Assembly: GCA_963813485.1 (NCBI GenBank)
Contig: CAWEZE010000010.1
Location: 62,001 to 126,000, forward strand
Source of the DNA: DASQUK01 sp963813485
Lineage (GTDB): Bacteria; Actinomycetota; Acidimicrobiia; Acidimicrobiales; VFJN01
DNA: 64,000 bases
Reading direction: 5' to 3'
Part shown: positions 1 through 8,466 of the stretch, in pieces
Layout: every line of letters begins with the position of its first letter
Position numbering within the stretch: the first letter of the stretch is position 1
Notes under the pieces: model-generated
The model's input: only the letters and a program-made list of their open reading frames with translations
What the model was told of the DNA's origin: nothing
Database searches by the model: none
Program-made: the position numbers and the translations under genes

Positions 1-12
1 GCGGATGAAGCC

Positions 13-1644
13 GTGTCTTTGAAGAAGAACGGGGCCTCTGCACCCGAAGATCTTCAAAGACGTGGGCGTGGCGCCGACCGGCCCGCACCCCTTGCCGACC
101 CGGCCGAGGAGTTCGACACCTGCCTGGTCGTCGACTTCGGCGCGCAGTATGCCCAGCTCATCGCCCGGCGGGTGCGCGAGGCGCACGTCTACTCCGAGAT
201 CGTCCCCCACTCGATCACCGCAGCAGAGGTGCGGGACCGGGCGCCGGCGGCGCTCATCCTGTCGGGCGGGCCCAAGTCGGTCCACGTCGACGGCGCCCCG
301 CTGCTCGATCCCGAGATCTACGAGCTGGGCGTGCCCATCCTCGGCATCTGCTACGGGGCCCAGCTCATCGCCCAGCAGCTCGGTGGTGAGGTGGGGCGCG
401 GCGGCCAGGGCGAGTACGGGCGCACGCCGCTGCAGATCACGGAGGCGGACGGCGGCCTGCTGGCCGACCAACCGACCGAACAGACCGTGTGGATGAGCCA
501 CTTCGACGGCATCACCCGGGTACCCGACGGGTTCGTTGCGACCGCCACCACGGCCGGTGCCCCGGTGGCGGCGCTGGAGTCGCCGGGCCGGCGGATCTGG
601 GGCATCCAGTACCACCCCGAGGTGTCGCACACGCCGCACGGGCAGCAGGTGCTCCGCCAGTTCCTCCACCACCTGGCCGGGTGTCGGCCCACCTGGACGA
701 TGACGTCGATCATCGAGCAGCAGGTGGCCGCCGTCCGGGCGCAGGTCGGGTCGGGTCGGGTGATCTGCGCGCTTTCGGGAGGTGTCGACTCGGCGGTGGC
801 GGCCGCGCTGGTCCACAAGGCGGTCGGGCCCCAGCTCACGTGCGTCTTCGTCGACACCGGACTGCTCCGCGCGGGCGAGGGCGAGCAGGTGGTCGAGACG
901 TTCCAGCGCCACCAGCGCATCGAGCTGATCCACGTGCGGGCCGCCGACCGCTACTTCGAGCGGCTCGCCGGCGTCACCGATCCCGAGGACAAGCGCAAGA
1001 TCGTGGGTGAGCTGTTCATCCGGATCTTCGAGGAGTCGGCTGGCGGGCTCGAGGACGCCCGCTTCCTGGTCCAGGGCACCCTCTATCCCGATGTGATCGA
1101 GTCGGGCGGCGGCGACGGCGCCTCCACCATCAAGAGCCACCACAACGTGGGTGGGCTGCCCGAGGACATGACCTTGGAGCTCGTGGAGCCCCTGCGCAGC
1201 CTGTTCAAGGACGAGGTGCGCCGCGTGGGCGAGGAGCTGGGCCTGCCCGAGGAGATCGTGTGGCGCCAGCCGTTCCCCGGGCCCGGGCTGGCGGTGCGGA
1301 TCATCGGCGAGGTCACGCCCGCCAAGGTGGCGATGCTGCAGCACGCCGACGCCATCGTGCGGGAGGAGTTGCGTAAGGCCGAGCTGGAGCGCGAGATCTG
1401 GCAGGCGTTCGCGGTGTTGCCGGACATCCGCTCGGTGGGCGTGATGGGCGACGAGCGCACCTACGCCCATCCCATCATCGTGCGGGCCGTCACCAGCGAG
1501 GACGCGATGACGGCCGACTGGGCTCGCCTGCCCTACGACGTCATGGAGGCGATGTCGAGCCGGATCATCAACGAGGTCGCGGGCGTCAACCGGGTGGCGT
1601 ACGACATCACGTCCAAGCCCCCTGGCACAATCGAGTGGGAGTAG
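13..1644 (+). CDS. guaA: GMP synthase (glutamine-hydrolysing)
   Basis: Makes GMP from XMP, ATP and glutamine, the last step of guanine nucleotide synthesis in the cytosol. The N-terminal class I amidotransferase domain has the nucleophile Cys113 in GICYGAQ and the YHPE histidine near residue 201. The ATP-pyrophosphatase P-loop SGGVDS is near 255-260, and the C-terminal dimerisation domain ends in KPPGTIEWE, as in the family. At 543 residues it is about 30 longer than usual. The extra N-terminus reads through an inverted-repeat element (15-61) and does not look like protein. The GTG at 13 is the only in-frame start visible and the frame stays open to the window edge. The true start may be a GTG near 62 or 68 if a base is missing between there and about 110. 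Identity is certain, the start is not. Confidence 0.95.
   Translation: MSLKKNGASAPEDLQRRGRGADRPAPLADPAEEFDTCLVVDFGAQYAQLIARRVREAHVYSEIVPHSITAAEVRDRAPAALILSGGPKSVHVDGAPLLDPEIYELGVPILGICYGAQLIAQQLGGEVGRGGQGEYGRTPLQITEADGGLLADQPTEQTVWMSHFDGITRVPDGFVATATTAGAPVAALESPGRRIWGIQYHPEVSHTPHGQQVLRQFLHHLAGCRPTWTMTSIIEQQVAAVRAQVGSGRVICALSGGVDSAVAAALVHKAVGPQLTCVFVDTGLLRAGEGEQVVETFQRHQRIELIHVRAADRYFERLAGVTDPEDKRKIVGELFIRIFEESAGGLEDARFLVQGTLYPDVIESGGGDGASTIKSHHNVGGLPEDMTLELVEPLRSLFKDEVRRVGEELGLPEEIVWRQPFPGPGLAVRIIGEVTPAKVAMLQHADAIVREELRKAELEREIWQAFAVLPDIRSVGVMGDERTYAHPIIVRAVTSEDAMTADWARLPYDVMEAMSSRIINEVAGVNRVAYDITSKPPGTIEWE
15..61. repeat. Inverted-repeat element, copy A
   Basis: An 11-bp perfect inverted repeat, GTCTTTGAAGA at 15-25 and TCTTCAAAGAC at 51-61, encloses a 25-base spacer. 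A near-identical unit lies at 51641-51692 between the aldehyde dehydrogenase gene and mdh, so this is a dispersed hairpin-forming repeat. Here it overlaps the annotated start of guaA, which suggests that the first 17 or so codons of that reading frame are really intergenic. Confidence 0.7.
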
Positions 1645-1658
1645 GAGGATCCGATCCG

Positions 1659-2246
1659 ATGAGCGAGACCACCACCGATGCCCGACCCCGGGCGGAGTTC
1701 CACGCCATGACCGAGGGCACCAAGGAGGATTGGGACAAGATCGCCGTCGGTGCGATCGAGCTGGCCGCGGGGCTGCCCGATCGCGTGCTCGCCCACCTTC
1801 GGCTTCTGGGCGGCGACTACGGCGGGTTCGCGGTCGATCGCCTGGAGCATTCGCTGCAGACCGCCACCCGCACCCATCGCGCCGACCGCGACGACGAATA
1901 CGTCTTCTGCGCGTTGATCCACGACATCGGCGACCTGCTGGGGCCGCTCAACCACGCCGACGTGGCGGCGGCCGTCGTCAAGCCCTTCGTGAGCGAGCAG
2001 AACCACTGGATGGTGGAGAAGCACGCCATCTTCCAGGGCTACTACTTCTTCCACCACCTCGGGCTCGACCCCGACATGCGCGAGCAGTTCCGTGGGCACG
2101 AGTGGTTCGACTACACGGCCGAGTTCTGCCAAGAGTACGACCAGCCGGCCTTCGACCCGGGCTACGACACGCTCCCGCTCGACCACTTCGAGCCGCTGGT
2201 GCGCCAGGTGATGAGCTCGCCCAAGCGCAGCATCTACATGAAGTAA
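1659..2246 (+). CDS. HD-domain protein, PhnZ/TmpB-like
   Basis: A 195-residue protein with an HD-domain metal site. A His-containing segment EHSLQTATRTH precedes the ALIHDIGD motif (His88-Asp89), and an alpha-helical second half contains further His residues (NHWMVEKH, YYFFHHLG). The spacing and size resemble the small mixed-valence di-iron HD oxygenases (PhnZ, TmpB, myo-inositol oxygenase relatives) more than nucleotide phosphohydrolases. The substrate cannot be read from the sequence. The ATG at 1659 follows GGAGG at about 1646. It starts 14 bases after the guaA stop and probably shares its transcript. A simple HD phosphohydrolase is the alternative. Confidence 0.7.
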   Translation: MSETTTDARPRAEFHAMTEGTKEDWDKIAVGAIELAAGLPDRVLAHLRLLGGDYGGFAVDRLEHSLQTATRTHRADRDDEYVFCALIHDIGDLLGPLNHADVAAAVVKPFVSEQNHWMVEKHAIFQGYYFFHHLGLDPDMREQFRGHEWFDYTAEFCQEYDQPAFDPGYDTLPLDHFEPLVRQVMSSPKRSIYMK

Positions 2247-2253
2247 AACCGCC

Positions 2254-3048
2254 GTGGCGCTGGGGGACTACAGCGAGGATTCGTTCACCTACGGCGGCAA
2301 GTCCCGCCAGGTGTTCCGGCGGGGCACCGGCCCGGCCGTGATCGTCATCGCCGAGGTGCCGGGGATCACGCCCGACGTCGTCGCGTTCGCCGACCGGGTC
2401 TATGACGTGGGGTGCACGGCGGTGCTGCCGCACCTGTTCGGGGTGCCGGGCGAGCCAGCGTCCGGACGCAACGCCGCTCAGGTGGCGGCGTGGTGCTGCG
2501 TGTCACGAGAGTTCGCCACCTGGTCTGCCGGCAAGACGTCGCCGGTCACCGAATGGCTGCGTGCGCTCGGGCGGCACGAGCTCGGCCGGTGTGGCGGTCC
2601 GGGCATCGGTGCGATCGGCATGTGCATGACGGGCGGGTTCGCCCTGGCGATGATGGTGGACGACAGCGTGCTGGCGCCGGTCCTCAGCCAGCCCTCCCTG
2701 CCCTTCCCGGTCTCGAAGGGCCACCGGCGTGACCTGGGCATCAGCGCCGCCGATCTCGAGGTGGTGAGGGAACGGACCCGTACCGAGCAGATCGAGGTGC
2801 TCGGCCTGCGCTTCACCGGTGACATCGTCTGCCCGCCCGAGCGCTTCGAGCGGCTGCGCCAGGAGCTGGGCGGCGCGTTCATGGGCGTCGAGATCGACTC
2901 GTCGCCGGGCAATCCGCATGGCATCCGCAAGCGGGCGCATTCGGTGCTGACCGAGGACTTCGTGGACGAGCCCGGTCACCCGACCCGGGACGCACTGGAC
3001 CAGGTTCTGGAGTTCCTGCGGGCCAGGCTGCTTGCGCCCGCAGCCTGA
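2254..3048 (+). CDS. Dienelactone hydrolase family protein
   Basis: A 264-residue alpha/beta-hydrolase of the dienelactone hydrolase type. The nucleophile elbow GMCMTGG carries a cysteine (Cys124) instead of serine, as is typical of this family. The late His-containing segment NPHGIRKRAH probably supplies the catalytic histidine. Family members hydrolyse lactones or esters in aromatic degradation, but no other degradation gene of that kind adjoins it. It starts at GTG 2254, 7 bases after the HD-domain gene, so the two are likely co-transcribed and perhaps co-functional. It converges with the minus-strand gene ending at 3072. Confidence 0.8.
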   Translation: MALGDYSEDSFTYGGKSRQVFRRGTGPAVIVIAEVPGITPDVVAFADRVYDVGCTAVLPHLFGVPGEPASGRNAAQVAAWCCVSREFATWSAGKTSPVTEWLRALGRHELGRCGGPGIGAIGMCMTGGFALAMMVDDSVLAPVLSQPSLPFPVSKGHRRDLGISAADLEVVRERTRTEQIEVLGLRFTGDIVCPPERFERLRQELGGAFMGVEIDSSPGNPHGIRKRAHSVLTEDFVDEPGHPTRDALDQVLEFLRARLLAPAA

Positions 3049-3071
3049 GCGCGGTCAGGGGTCGGTTGGGG

Positions 3072-3922
3072 TCAGGCCAGGGGACGGCCGAAGGGCTTCT
3101 CCGCGGTCCACGTGGCGAGCTGGGCCTCGGCTCGCTGGGCCGCCGCCAGCCACAGGCCCGTGCCCTGGTCCGCCAGCTCGATGGTGACATCGCGGATGCG
3201 CTGGACCGGGTCGCCGCCGTCGGGATCGTGCGCGGCGAGCAGCGGGGCGGCGATCGACAGGAAGTCGGGAACGACCACCCGCTCCTCGCGTCCGAGCACC
3301 GCCAAGGCCCGGGCCGTGACCGGCACCGGGGTGAGCGGGACGATGGTGGTGGCCCTGACCGCCTCGGCGGTCGGGTGGTCGAGCACGCCCGCCTTGCCGG
3401 CGACGAACAGCACGTCGCACTCGGCATCGAACCGGGGCGAGGCGATGTCGGTCCCGGCGGCGCTGAGCTGATCCGTGGCGGCGGCGGCGATCGGGCCCGA
3501 GCCGACCACCGCCGCAGTCCTCCCGTCGAACGGCCCGCCGCCACCTCGGCCGCCGCCAGCGCGCCCGCAGCCGTGAGGGCGGCATCGGGCCCAGTCCAGC
3601 CCAGCGGCGCCAGGTCGTCGGCGGTCAGCCCCAACCCGGGTGCCAGGTGCAGGCGGCCCGACTCGGCGAGCGGTCCGATCTCCTCGACGAACGCCTTGAC
3701 CGCGCCGTCGCGGTCCTCGGGCCTGGCATTGATGCCCGCGGACCCCCCGGCGTGCCCGGCGACGCCGAACGAGGCGAACGAGTAGGTGACCGAGCGGGCC
3801 AGGAGAGTGGCGCTGTCCTGGAGCACCTTGGGTGCGAGCCGGGCGATACCGACGCAGGTGGTGGCCGCCTCGAGATCGAAGACGACGAACCCGTCGGTCG
3901 CAGAGAGCCGCTGCAGCTTCAC
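3072..3922 (-). CDS. Glu/Leu/Phe/Val dehydrogenase-like protein (frameshifted)
   Basis: About 284 residues once a frame change near 3535 is bridged. The N-terminal half has a dimerisation/substrate-type region with GGSAGI, which sits where amino-acid dehydrogenases have GGAKGG. The C-terminal half has a Rossmann start (TAAVVGSGPIAAAA) and ends in EKPFGRPLA. The family oxidatively deaminates amino acids with NAD(P). This version is much shorter than classical glutamate dehydrogenase (about 410-450) and lacks the usual catalytic lysine context, so the activity is doubtful. GTG at 3920-3922 is chosen because a GGGGAAG stretch lies just upstream. It is transcribed convergently with the dienelactone-hydrolase-like gene. 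Confidence 0.6.
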
Positions 3923-4003
3923 GACCGGCGATTCTTCCCCACGGCAATCGGGCACGCCCAGCCGATCTTCGCATCGTGCGTGGGTGGTGCGAGTCTGGTC
4001 GGC

Positions 4004-4639
4004 ATGCCCTCCGACACGCACGGCAACGACCCACATCGCGACCCCGGGGACGACAACGATGCCGGGACCACGCAGGCCACCCCCGAGGTAGGCACGACGC
4101 CGGATCATGGTCTCGGCGACGAAGGTGTCCCCGAGGCCACGCAGCCGAGCCCGGAGGTCGGCGCAGGCGCGCTCGGAGAGACCACGGCGCCCATCACGGT
4201 CGCCGAGGGTGACACCGACGAGCTCCCGGTGTTGCCGACGGCGGCGGGCGCTCCGCCCGTCGAAGATGCCGTGGGCGCCGAGCCGTACGACCGGCCGCAT
4301 CGCAACCGGCGTCGGGCGCTGATCGCCACGCTCGTCGTGGCGATCGTGGCGCTTGTCGGCCTGGGGGCTGCCATCCTGGCGACCGACGACGAGCGCGACG
4401 ACACGCCGGCGTCGACCACGTCCACGTCCACCAGCACGGTCCCGCCGACGACGGAGGGCCAGACGCCGGGTCCTTCGGGCCCGGCCGCGACGCCGACGAC
4501 GGCAGCGCCCACGACGACCACGGCGCCGACCACGACGACGACCACTGAGCCCACGACGACCACCGCGCCGACCACGACGACCACTGAGCCCACGACGACC
4601 ACCGCGCCGACCACGACGACGACCACGACGGAGCAGTAG
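4004..4639 (+). CDS. Single-pass membrane protein with Thr/Pro-rich tail
   Basis: A 211-residue protein of unknown function. An acidic, Pro/Thr-containing N-terminal half (about 100 residues, probably cytoplasmic) is followed by basic residues (RPHRNRRRA) and one membrane segment of about 20 residues around 110-130. The outside tail of about 80 residues is almost entirely Thr and Pro, in TTTTAPTTTT-like repeats from 4495 to 4636. Topology by the positive-inside rule is N-in, C-out. Such tails act as extended, often glycosylated linkers in actinobacterial wall proteins, but no folded outer domain follows here. The ATG at 4004 is divergent to the dehydrogenase-like gene. Confidence 0.65.
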   Translation: MPSDTHGNDPHRDPGDDNDAGTTQATPEVGTTPDHGLGDEGVPEATQPSPEVGAGALGETTAPITVAEGDTDELPVLPTAAGAPPVEDAVGAEPYDRPHRNRRRALIATLVVAIVALVGLGAAILATDDERDDTPASTTSTSTSTVPPTTEGQTPGPSGPAATPTTAAPTTTTAPTTTTTTEPTTTTAPTTTTTEPTTTTAPTTTTTTTEQ

Positions 4640-4805
4640 CCGAAGCTTCGTCAGGGCGCGAGCAGCCCACGGTGCAGAGGTACCGCTGACGGTCCAGCCC
4701 GGGATGCCCGATTACGACTGGAATGGCCTCGTACGCTTCCACACCGCACCGCGACCACCACTCACCCTTTCCAAAGGGCGTCACAACGTCCATCGAGGAG
4801 CCACG

Positions 4806-5216
4806 ATGATCACTACGCCCACCGTCCCCCAGTCGCACCGGGACCTGCTCGACAGCGCGTTCGCCACGCTCGCCACCGTCGGGCCCGACGGCCGCCCTCA
4901 GGTGTCCGAAGTGTGGTTCCTCGCCGAGGGCGATGACGTGCGCGTGTCGCTCAACGTCACCCGCCAGAAGACCAAGAACCTGGTGGCTGACCCGGTCGTC
5001 TCGCTGTTCGTGCTCGACCTGGCCAACCCCATGCGCTACCTCGAGCTGCGCGGCGACGCCGAGATCGCCCCGGACCACGACTACTCCTTCGCAGATCGAT
5101 TGGCGGCCAAGTACGGCGAGGACGTCGACCTCCGCCAGATGGACGGCCCCGGCCAGAGCCGTGTCATGGTCACGATCAAGCCGACCCGCATCGTCGCTGT
5201 CGACATGAGCGGCTGA
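4806..5216 (+). CDS. PPOX-class F420/flavin-dependent oxidoreductase
   Basis: A 136-residue split-barrel protein of the pyridoxamine-phosphate-oxidase superfamily. The N-terminal FATLATVGPDGRPQVSEVWF and the following VSLNVTRQKTKNL match the small Rv1155-like F420-binding enzymes of Actinobacteria. The C-terminal strand VMVTIKPTRIVAV closes the barrel. Members reduce varied substrates with F420H2 or bind F420, and the substrate is not readable. The ATG at 4806 has a strong GAGGAG site 6 bases upstream. The 166 bases before it hold no gene, only a short hairpin (CCCTTT/AAAGGG near 4768). Confidence 0.8.
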   Translation: MITTPTVPQSHRDLLDSAFATLATVGPDGRPQVSEVWFLAEGDDVRVSLNVTRQKTKNLVADPVVSLFVLDLANPMRYLELRGDAEIAPDHDYSFADRLAAKYGEDVDLRQMDGPGQSRVMVTIKPTRIVAVDMSG

Positions 5217-5296
5217 AGGTCGACGCCTCTGTCCACCCTGTTCGTCATACCCCCTTCGTATGGTCACGGTGTCCGAACGCACGAGGAGGAAACGCC

Positions 5297-5797
5297 ATGG
5301 AGCTCTGGTCACCACCGCACGACAAGCCCCACCTGTTCGAGTGGTGGCGCCCGCTGTTGCTCGCCAGCCAGCAGGCGCGCCGAAGACGGCTGCCGTGGCC
5401 GATCCACCTCGACGAGTTCCGTCTCGCCGGGCGCGTGCTCCGCGGCGACCGGCCCGACGTGTGGATCTACGAGCATCACGCCAACGGCGGCTCCATCTGC
5501 GTCGACGCCAACGGCACCACGTACAGGTTCATCGAGACCCCCATGGCCAAGGGCGTGGGTCAGTTCCGGCCGTGCGACATCCGCAGCGCGGTCTGGCGCG
5601 CGGGCCTACCCGAGGTCGTCGAGCCCGTGCGCTACCGGGAGCCAATCGTGGAGGCGGAGCTTGACCAGGAGCCGTGGTCGTCGAGCGCCACGCCACCCGG
5701 CCGCGACGTCGAGCTGCGGCAGGCATCGGGAGGCGCGGCGGCGCCCGCCCACGCCGTGCGGCGCGGGCATCTCACCGTGATCGATGGCGGTGAGTGA
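5297..5797 (+). CDS. Hypothetical protein
   Basis: A 166-residue soluble protein that I do not recognise. The N-terminal 110 residues look folded and rich in Trp, Tyr and His (HLFEWWRPLL, VWIYEHHANGG). The last 50 residues are Pro/Ala/Ser-rich and probably disordered. No signal peptide or membrane segment is visible. The ATG follows GAGGAGGAAACGCC at 5283-5296, a strong ribosome site, which together with clean codon use supports a real gene. It lies between the PPOX gene and a VOC protein, all on the same strand. Confidence 0.6.
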   Translation: MELWSPPHDKPHLFEWWRPLLLASQQARRRRLPWPIHLDEFRLAGRVLRGDRPDVWIYEHHANGGSICVDANGTTYRFIETPMAKGVGQFRPCDIRSAVWRAGLPEVVEPVRYREPIVEAELDQEPWSSSATPPGRDVELRQASGGAAAPAHAVRRGHLTVIDGGE

Positions 5798-5853
5798 CGG
5801 CGCCGGGTGACGGGCGCCGGGCGTCGGGCATTCGGCGGCGCCAAACTGGTGGG

Positions 5854-6210
5854 GTGCGAGCGCTCGCCGTCCACCATGTCTCCATCAACGTCGATGACGT
5901 CGATGCCGCGGTCGCCTTCTACGTCGACGTCCTGGGGCTGGCGCAACGCAGGGACCGGCCGGCGGACCTCGGCGTCGACGGTGTCTGGCTCGACGCGGGC
6001 GGTCAGCAGGTCCATCTGATCCTCGCACCGCCGCCCACGGCCCGCGGCCAACACTTCGCGCTGCTGGTCGACGACCTCGACGCCGCCGTCGACGAGCTGC
6101 GTGCCCGAGACGTGGACGTGAGCGACCCGGCGCCGGTGGGTCGCAGCCGCCAGTCGTTCCTGAAGGACCCCACCGGTAACCTCATCGAGCTGCACCAGGC
6201 CGCGCCGTAG
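5854..6210 (+). CDS. VOC family (glyoxalase/bleomycin-resistance fold) protein
   Basis: A 118-residue single VOC domain. It opens with the typical ALAVHHVSINVDDVDAAVAF strand-helix and ends with FLKDPTGNLIELHQ, where the last strand carries the metal-binding Glu. His near the start (HHVS), His55 region (VHLIL) and the terminal Glu can form the metal site. Members include glyoxalase I and dioxygenases, and the substrate is unknown. GTG at 5854 is chosen because the conserved first strand begins four codons later. It is followed after 13 bases by the phosphatase gene. Confidence 0.8.
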   Translation: MRALAVHHVSINVDDVDAAVAFYVDVLGLAQRRDRPADLGVDGVWLDAGGQQVHLILAPPPTARGQHFALLVDDLDAAVDELRARDVDVSDPAPVGRSRQSFLKDPTGNLIELHQAAP

Positions 6211-6223
6211 CGGCATCGGCATC

Positions 6224-6733
6224 GTGAGGCGCCTCTGGTTGCTGCGGCACGCCAAGTCGAGCTGGGACGACGCCAATCTGCCGGATCGACTTCGGCCGCT
6301 GGCGCCACGCGGCGTCCGTGCGGTCGGGGCCCTAGCGCGTCACCTGCGCACGACCGCGGTCGCTCCCGAGCTGGTGTTGTGCTCGCCCGCCCGGCGGGCG
6401 GTGCAGACCTGGGAAGGCGTGGCACCCGGCGTCCCCCCGGGAACCGCCCTGGAGATCGACGAGGCGATCTACCACGCCGGTGGTGACGAGTTGCTCGCCC
6501 GGCTCCAGGACCTGCCGTCGCGCGTCGGGTCCGTGCTGCTGGTCGGCCACAACCCCGGACTGCAGGATCTCGCCGTCGACCTGGTGGGCTCGGGGGATCC
6601 CGAGCTCCGGGAGCGGCTCGTGACCAAGTTCCCGACGGGCGCTCTCGCCACCCTGGAGGTGCCGGGCGATTGGCACGACCTGACGTGGGGTGCGGCCACG
6701 TTGCTGGCCTATGTCGTGCCGCGGGACTTGTGA
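6224..6733 (+). CDS. SixA-type histidine phosphatase
   Basis: A 169-residue phosphoglycerate-mutase-like phosphatase. The RHG-type motif LRHAKSSWDD supplies the phospho-accepting histidine near residue 9, and the second catalytic histidine is in LLVGHNPGLQDLA. The short single-domain form matches SixA, which dephosphorylates phosphohistidine on signalling proteins in Escherichia coli. In Actinobacteria the target is generally unknown. Start GTG 6224. Confidence 0.82.
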   Translation: MRRLWLLRHAKSSWDDANLPDRLRPLAPRGVRAVGALARHLRTTAVAPELVLCSPARRAVQTWEGVAPGVPPGTALEIDEAIYHAGGDELLARLQDLPSRVGSVLLVGHNPGLQDLAVDLVGSGDPELRERLVTKFPTGALATLEVPGDWHDLTWGAATLLAYVVPRDL

Positions 6734-6781
6734 CGGTTGCCCAGGGCGGCGGCCGCTCTGCCGCTGGGTGATCATGGCGGC

Positions 6782-7231
6782 ATGAGCGATCTGACCTTCG
6801 AGTCCTACAACTCGCGCGTTGCCGAGGGATTGCTGGAGGCGCACGAGCAAGACGCGGGGTTGCCGGGTTGGTTGGGCATCCGGCCCGTCGACATGGGGCC
6901 GGGCACGATGAAGGCCATCGTCCCGGTCCGCCCCGAGCTCCTGACGCCGTTCGGGAACCTGCACGGCGGCGTGCTGGCGGCGCTCTGCGACCACGTGTTG
7001 GGAACGGTGTGCTACCCGGTGATCCCGCGAGGGGCCTGGGCTGCGACCACGGAGTTCAAGCTCAACTACCTGGCGCCGGTCACGGGTGGTGACCTCGAGG
7101 CCACCGCCACGATCGTCGCGCTGTCGAAGCGGACCGCGGTGGTGCGCATCGAGGTCGCCAACGACGGGCGGCTGGTCTGCGCCGCCCAGGGGACGGTCCT
7201 GGTGGTGCCGCCCAAGCCGGACAGCAAGTGA
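6782..7231 (+). CDS. PaaI-type hotdog thioesterase
   Basis: A 149-residue hotdog-fold acyl-CoA thioesterase. The signature GNLHGGVLAALCDHVLG contains the HGG turn and the Asp used in catalysis. The later TTEFKLNYLAPVTGG is the usual dimer-strand motif. It releases free acids from CoA esters, commonly hydroxyphenylacetyl- or medium-chain acyl-CoA in this family. ATG 6782 is preferred over the GTG at 6737 because the upstream 15 codons are not conserved-looking. Its stop overlaps the start of the alcohol dehydrogenase gene by one base (TGATG), so the two are translationally coupled. Confidence 0.8.
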   Translation: MSDLTFESYNSRVAEGLLEAHEQDAGLPGWLGIRPVDMGPGTMKAIVPVRPELLTPFGNLHGGVLAALCDHVLGTVCYPVIPRGAWAATTEFKLNYLAPVTGGDLEATATIVALSKRTAVVRIEVANDGRLVCAAQGTVLVVPPKPDSK

Positions 7232-8362
7232 TGTCCGCCGGCGATTCCCATCGGACGACCGACGCCCGGGTCCGCGCGCTCGTGCTGGAGGAGCCGCGCC
7301 GACTCGAAGCACGCCGCCTCCCCGTTCCTCAGGTCGGCGACGACGATGGTCTGCTTCGGGTCGAGGCGTGCGGGTTGTGCGGCACCGACCACGAACAGTT
7401 CACGGGTGGGATCAGAGTGGCCGGGCCGTTCGTCCCCGGCCACGAGATCGTGGGTGTCGTCGAGGACGTCGGCCACGGCGCGGCCGAGCGGTGGGGAGTG
7501 ACGGCGGGAGACCGCGTGGCGGTTGTGCCGTTCCAGGCGTGCCGGGCGTGTGCTGCGTGCCTGGCCGGCGACCTCCGCCACTGCGAGCGGCATGGCTTCC
7601 GCGAGTTCTACGGCGCAACCCCGCTGGACCGGGCGCCGGGCCTCTGGGGTGGCTACGCCGAGGCCGCCTACCTGGGGCCGGACGCACTGTTGCTGCCGGT
7701 CCCCGAGGGCCTCGACCCCGTGCTGGCGACGGCGTTCAACCCGCTGGGCGCGGGCATCCAGTGGGCCGTGGAGGTGCCGGCGACCGAGCCCGGGGCGGTG
7801 GTCGCCGTGCTCGGTCCGGGAATCCGCGGGTTGTGTGCCGCCGCCGCGGCCAAGGACGCCGGCGCGGGGTTCGTGCTCGTCACGGGCTTCGGTCCGCGCG
7901 ACGCCGAGCGACTGGCTCTGGCGCCGCGATTCGGGGCCGACCTTGCCGTCGACGTGGCGCGCCGTGACCCGGTCCGGGAGCTACGGGACGCGACCGGTGG
8001 TCGAGGCGCCGACGTCGTCGTGGACGTCACCGCCAACGCTCCCGCCGCCTTCGGCCAGGCGATCCACCTCGCCCGCCCGGGCGGCACCGTGGTGGTGGCC
8101 GGCATGCGCGAGCTTCGCTGCGGTGGACGGGTTCGTGCCCGACGTGATCGTGGCCAAGGAGCTGCGGGTCCTCGGTGCGCTGGGCGTCGACGCCGCCGCG
8201 TACCGCGCTGCGTTCGCCCTGCTCGCGGCGGGAACGTGGCCGTTCGCCGACCTGCCCCGGCGTTGCGTGGGCTTCGACGACGCCGCCGACCTGCTTCGCT
8301 CCATGGCCGGCGAGCCCGGCGCCGCGCCGCCGCCCGTCCACGGCGTCTTCGTGCCGGGCTGA
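7231..8362 (+). CDS. Zinc-dependent alcohol dehydrogenase (frameshifted)
   Basis: A medium-chain dehydrogenase/reductase of about 377 residues. The N-terminal catalytic domain has ACGLCGTDHEQF with the catalytic-zinc Cys, VPGHE with the zinc His, and the structural zinc cluster in FQACRACAACLAGDLRHC. The Rossmann domain carries VVAVLGPGIRGLCAAA. The frame changes near 8115, between GGTVVVAG and VDGFVPDVIVAKELR. Conserved sequence continues to FVPG at the stop, so a one-base sequence error is more likely than a dead gene. The alcohol substrate is unknown. It is coupled to the thioesterase gene upstream. Confidence 0.82.
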
Positions 8363-8466
8363 GGGGGTCGATCCGCCGTCCGCGTCGCCGTGGGCCGGGC
8401 CGTGACCGGTGGTGACGCCACCGAGCCACGTAGGGTCCATCGCGCTAGGGACGGAGAGACGAGGAG

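Noticed and set aside
4495..4640. Short tandem repeats that might look like a CRISPR array
   Set aside because: The period is a single Thr-codon unit with no spacers. It is the coding sequence of a Thr/Pro tail.
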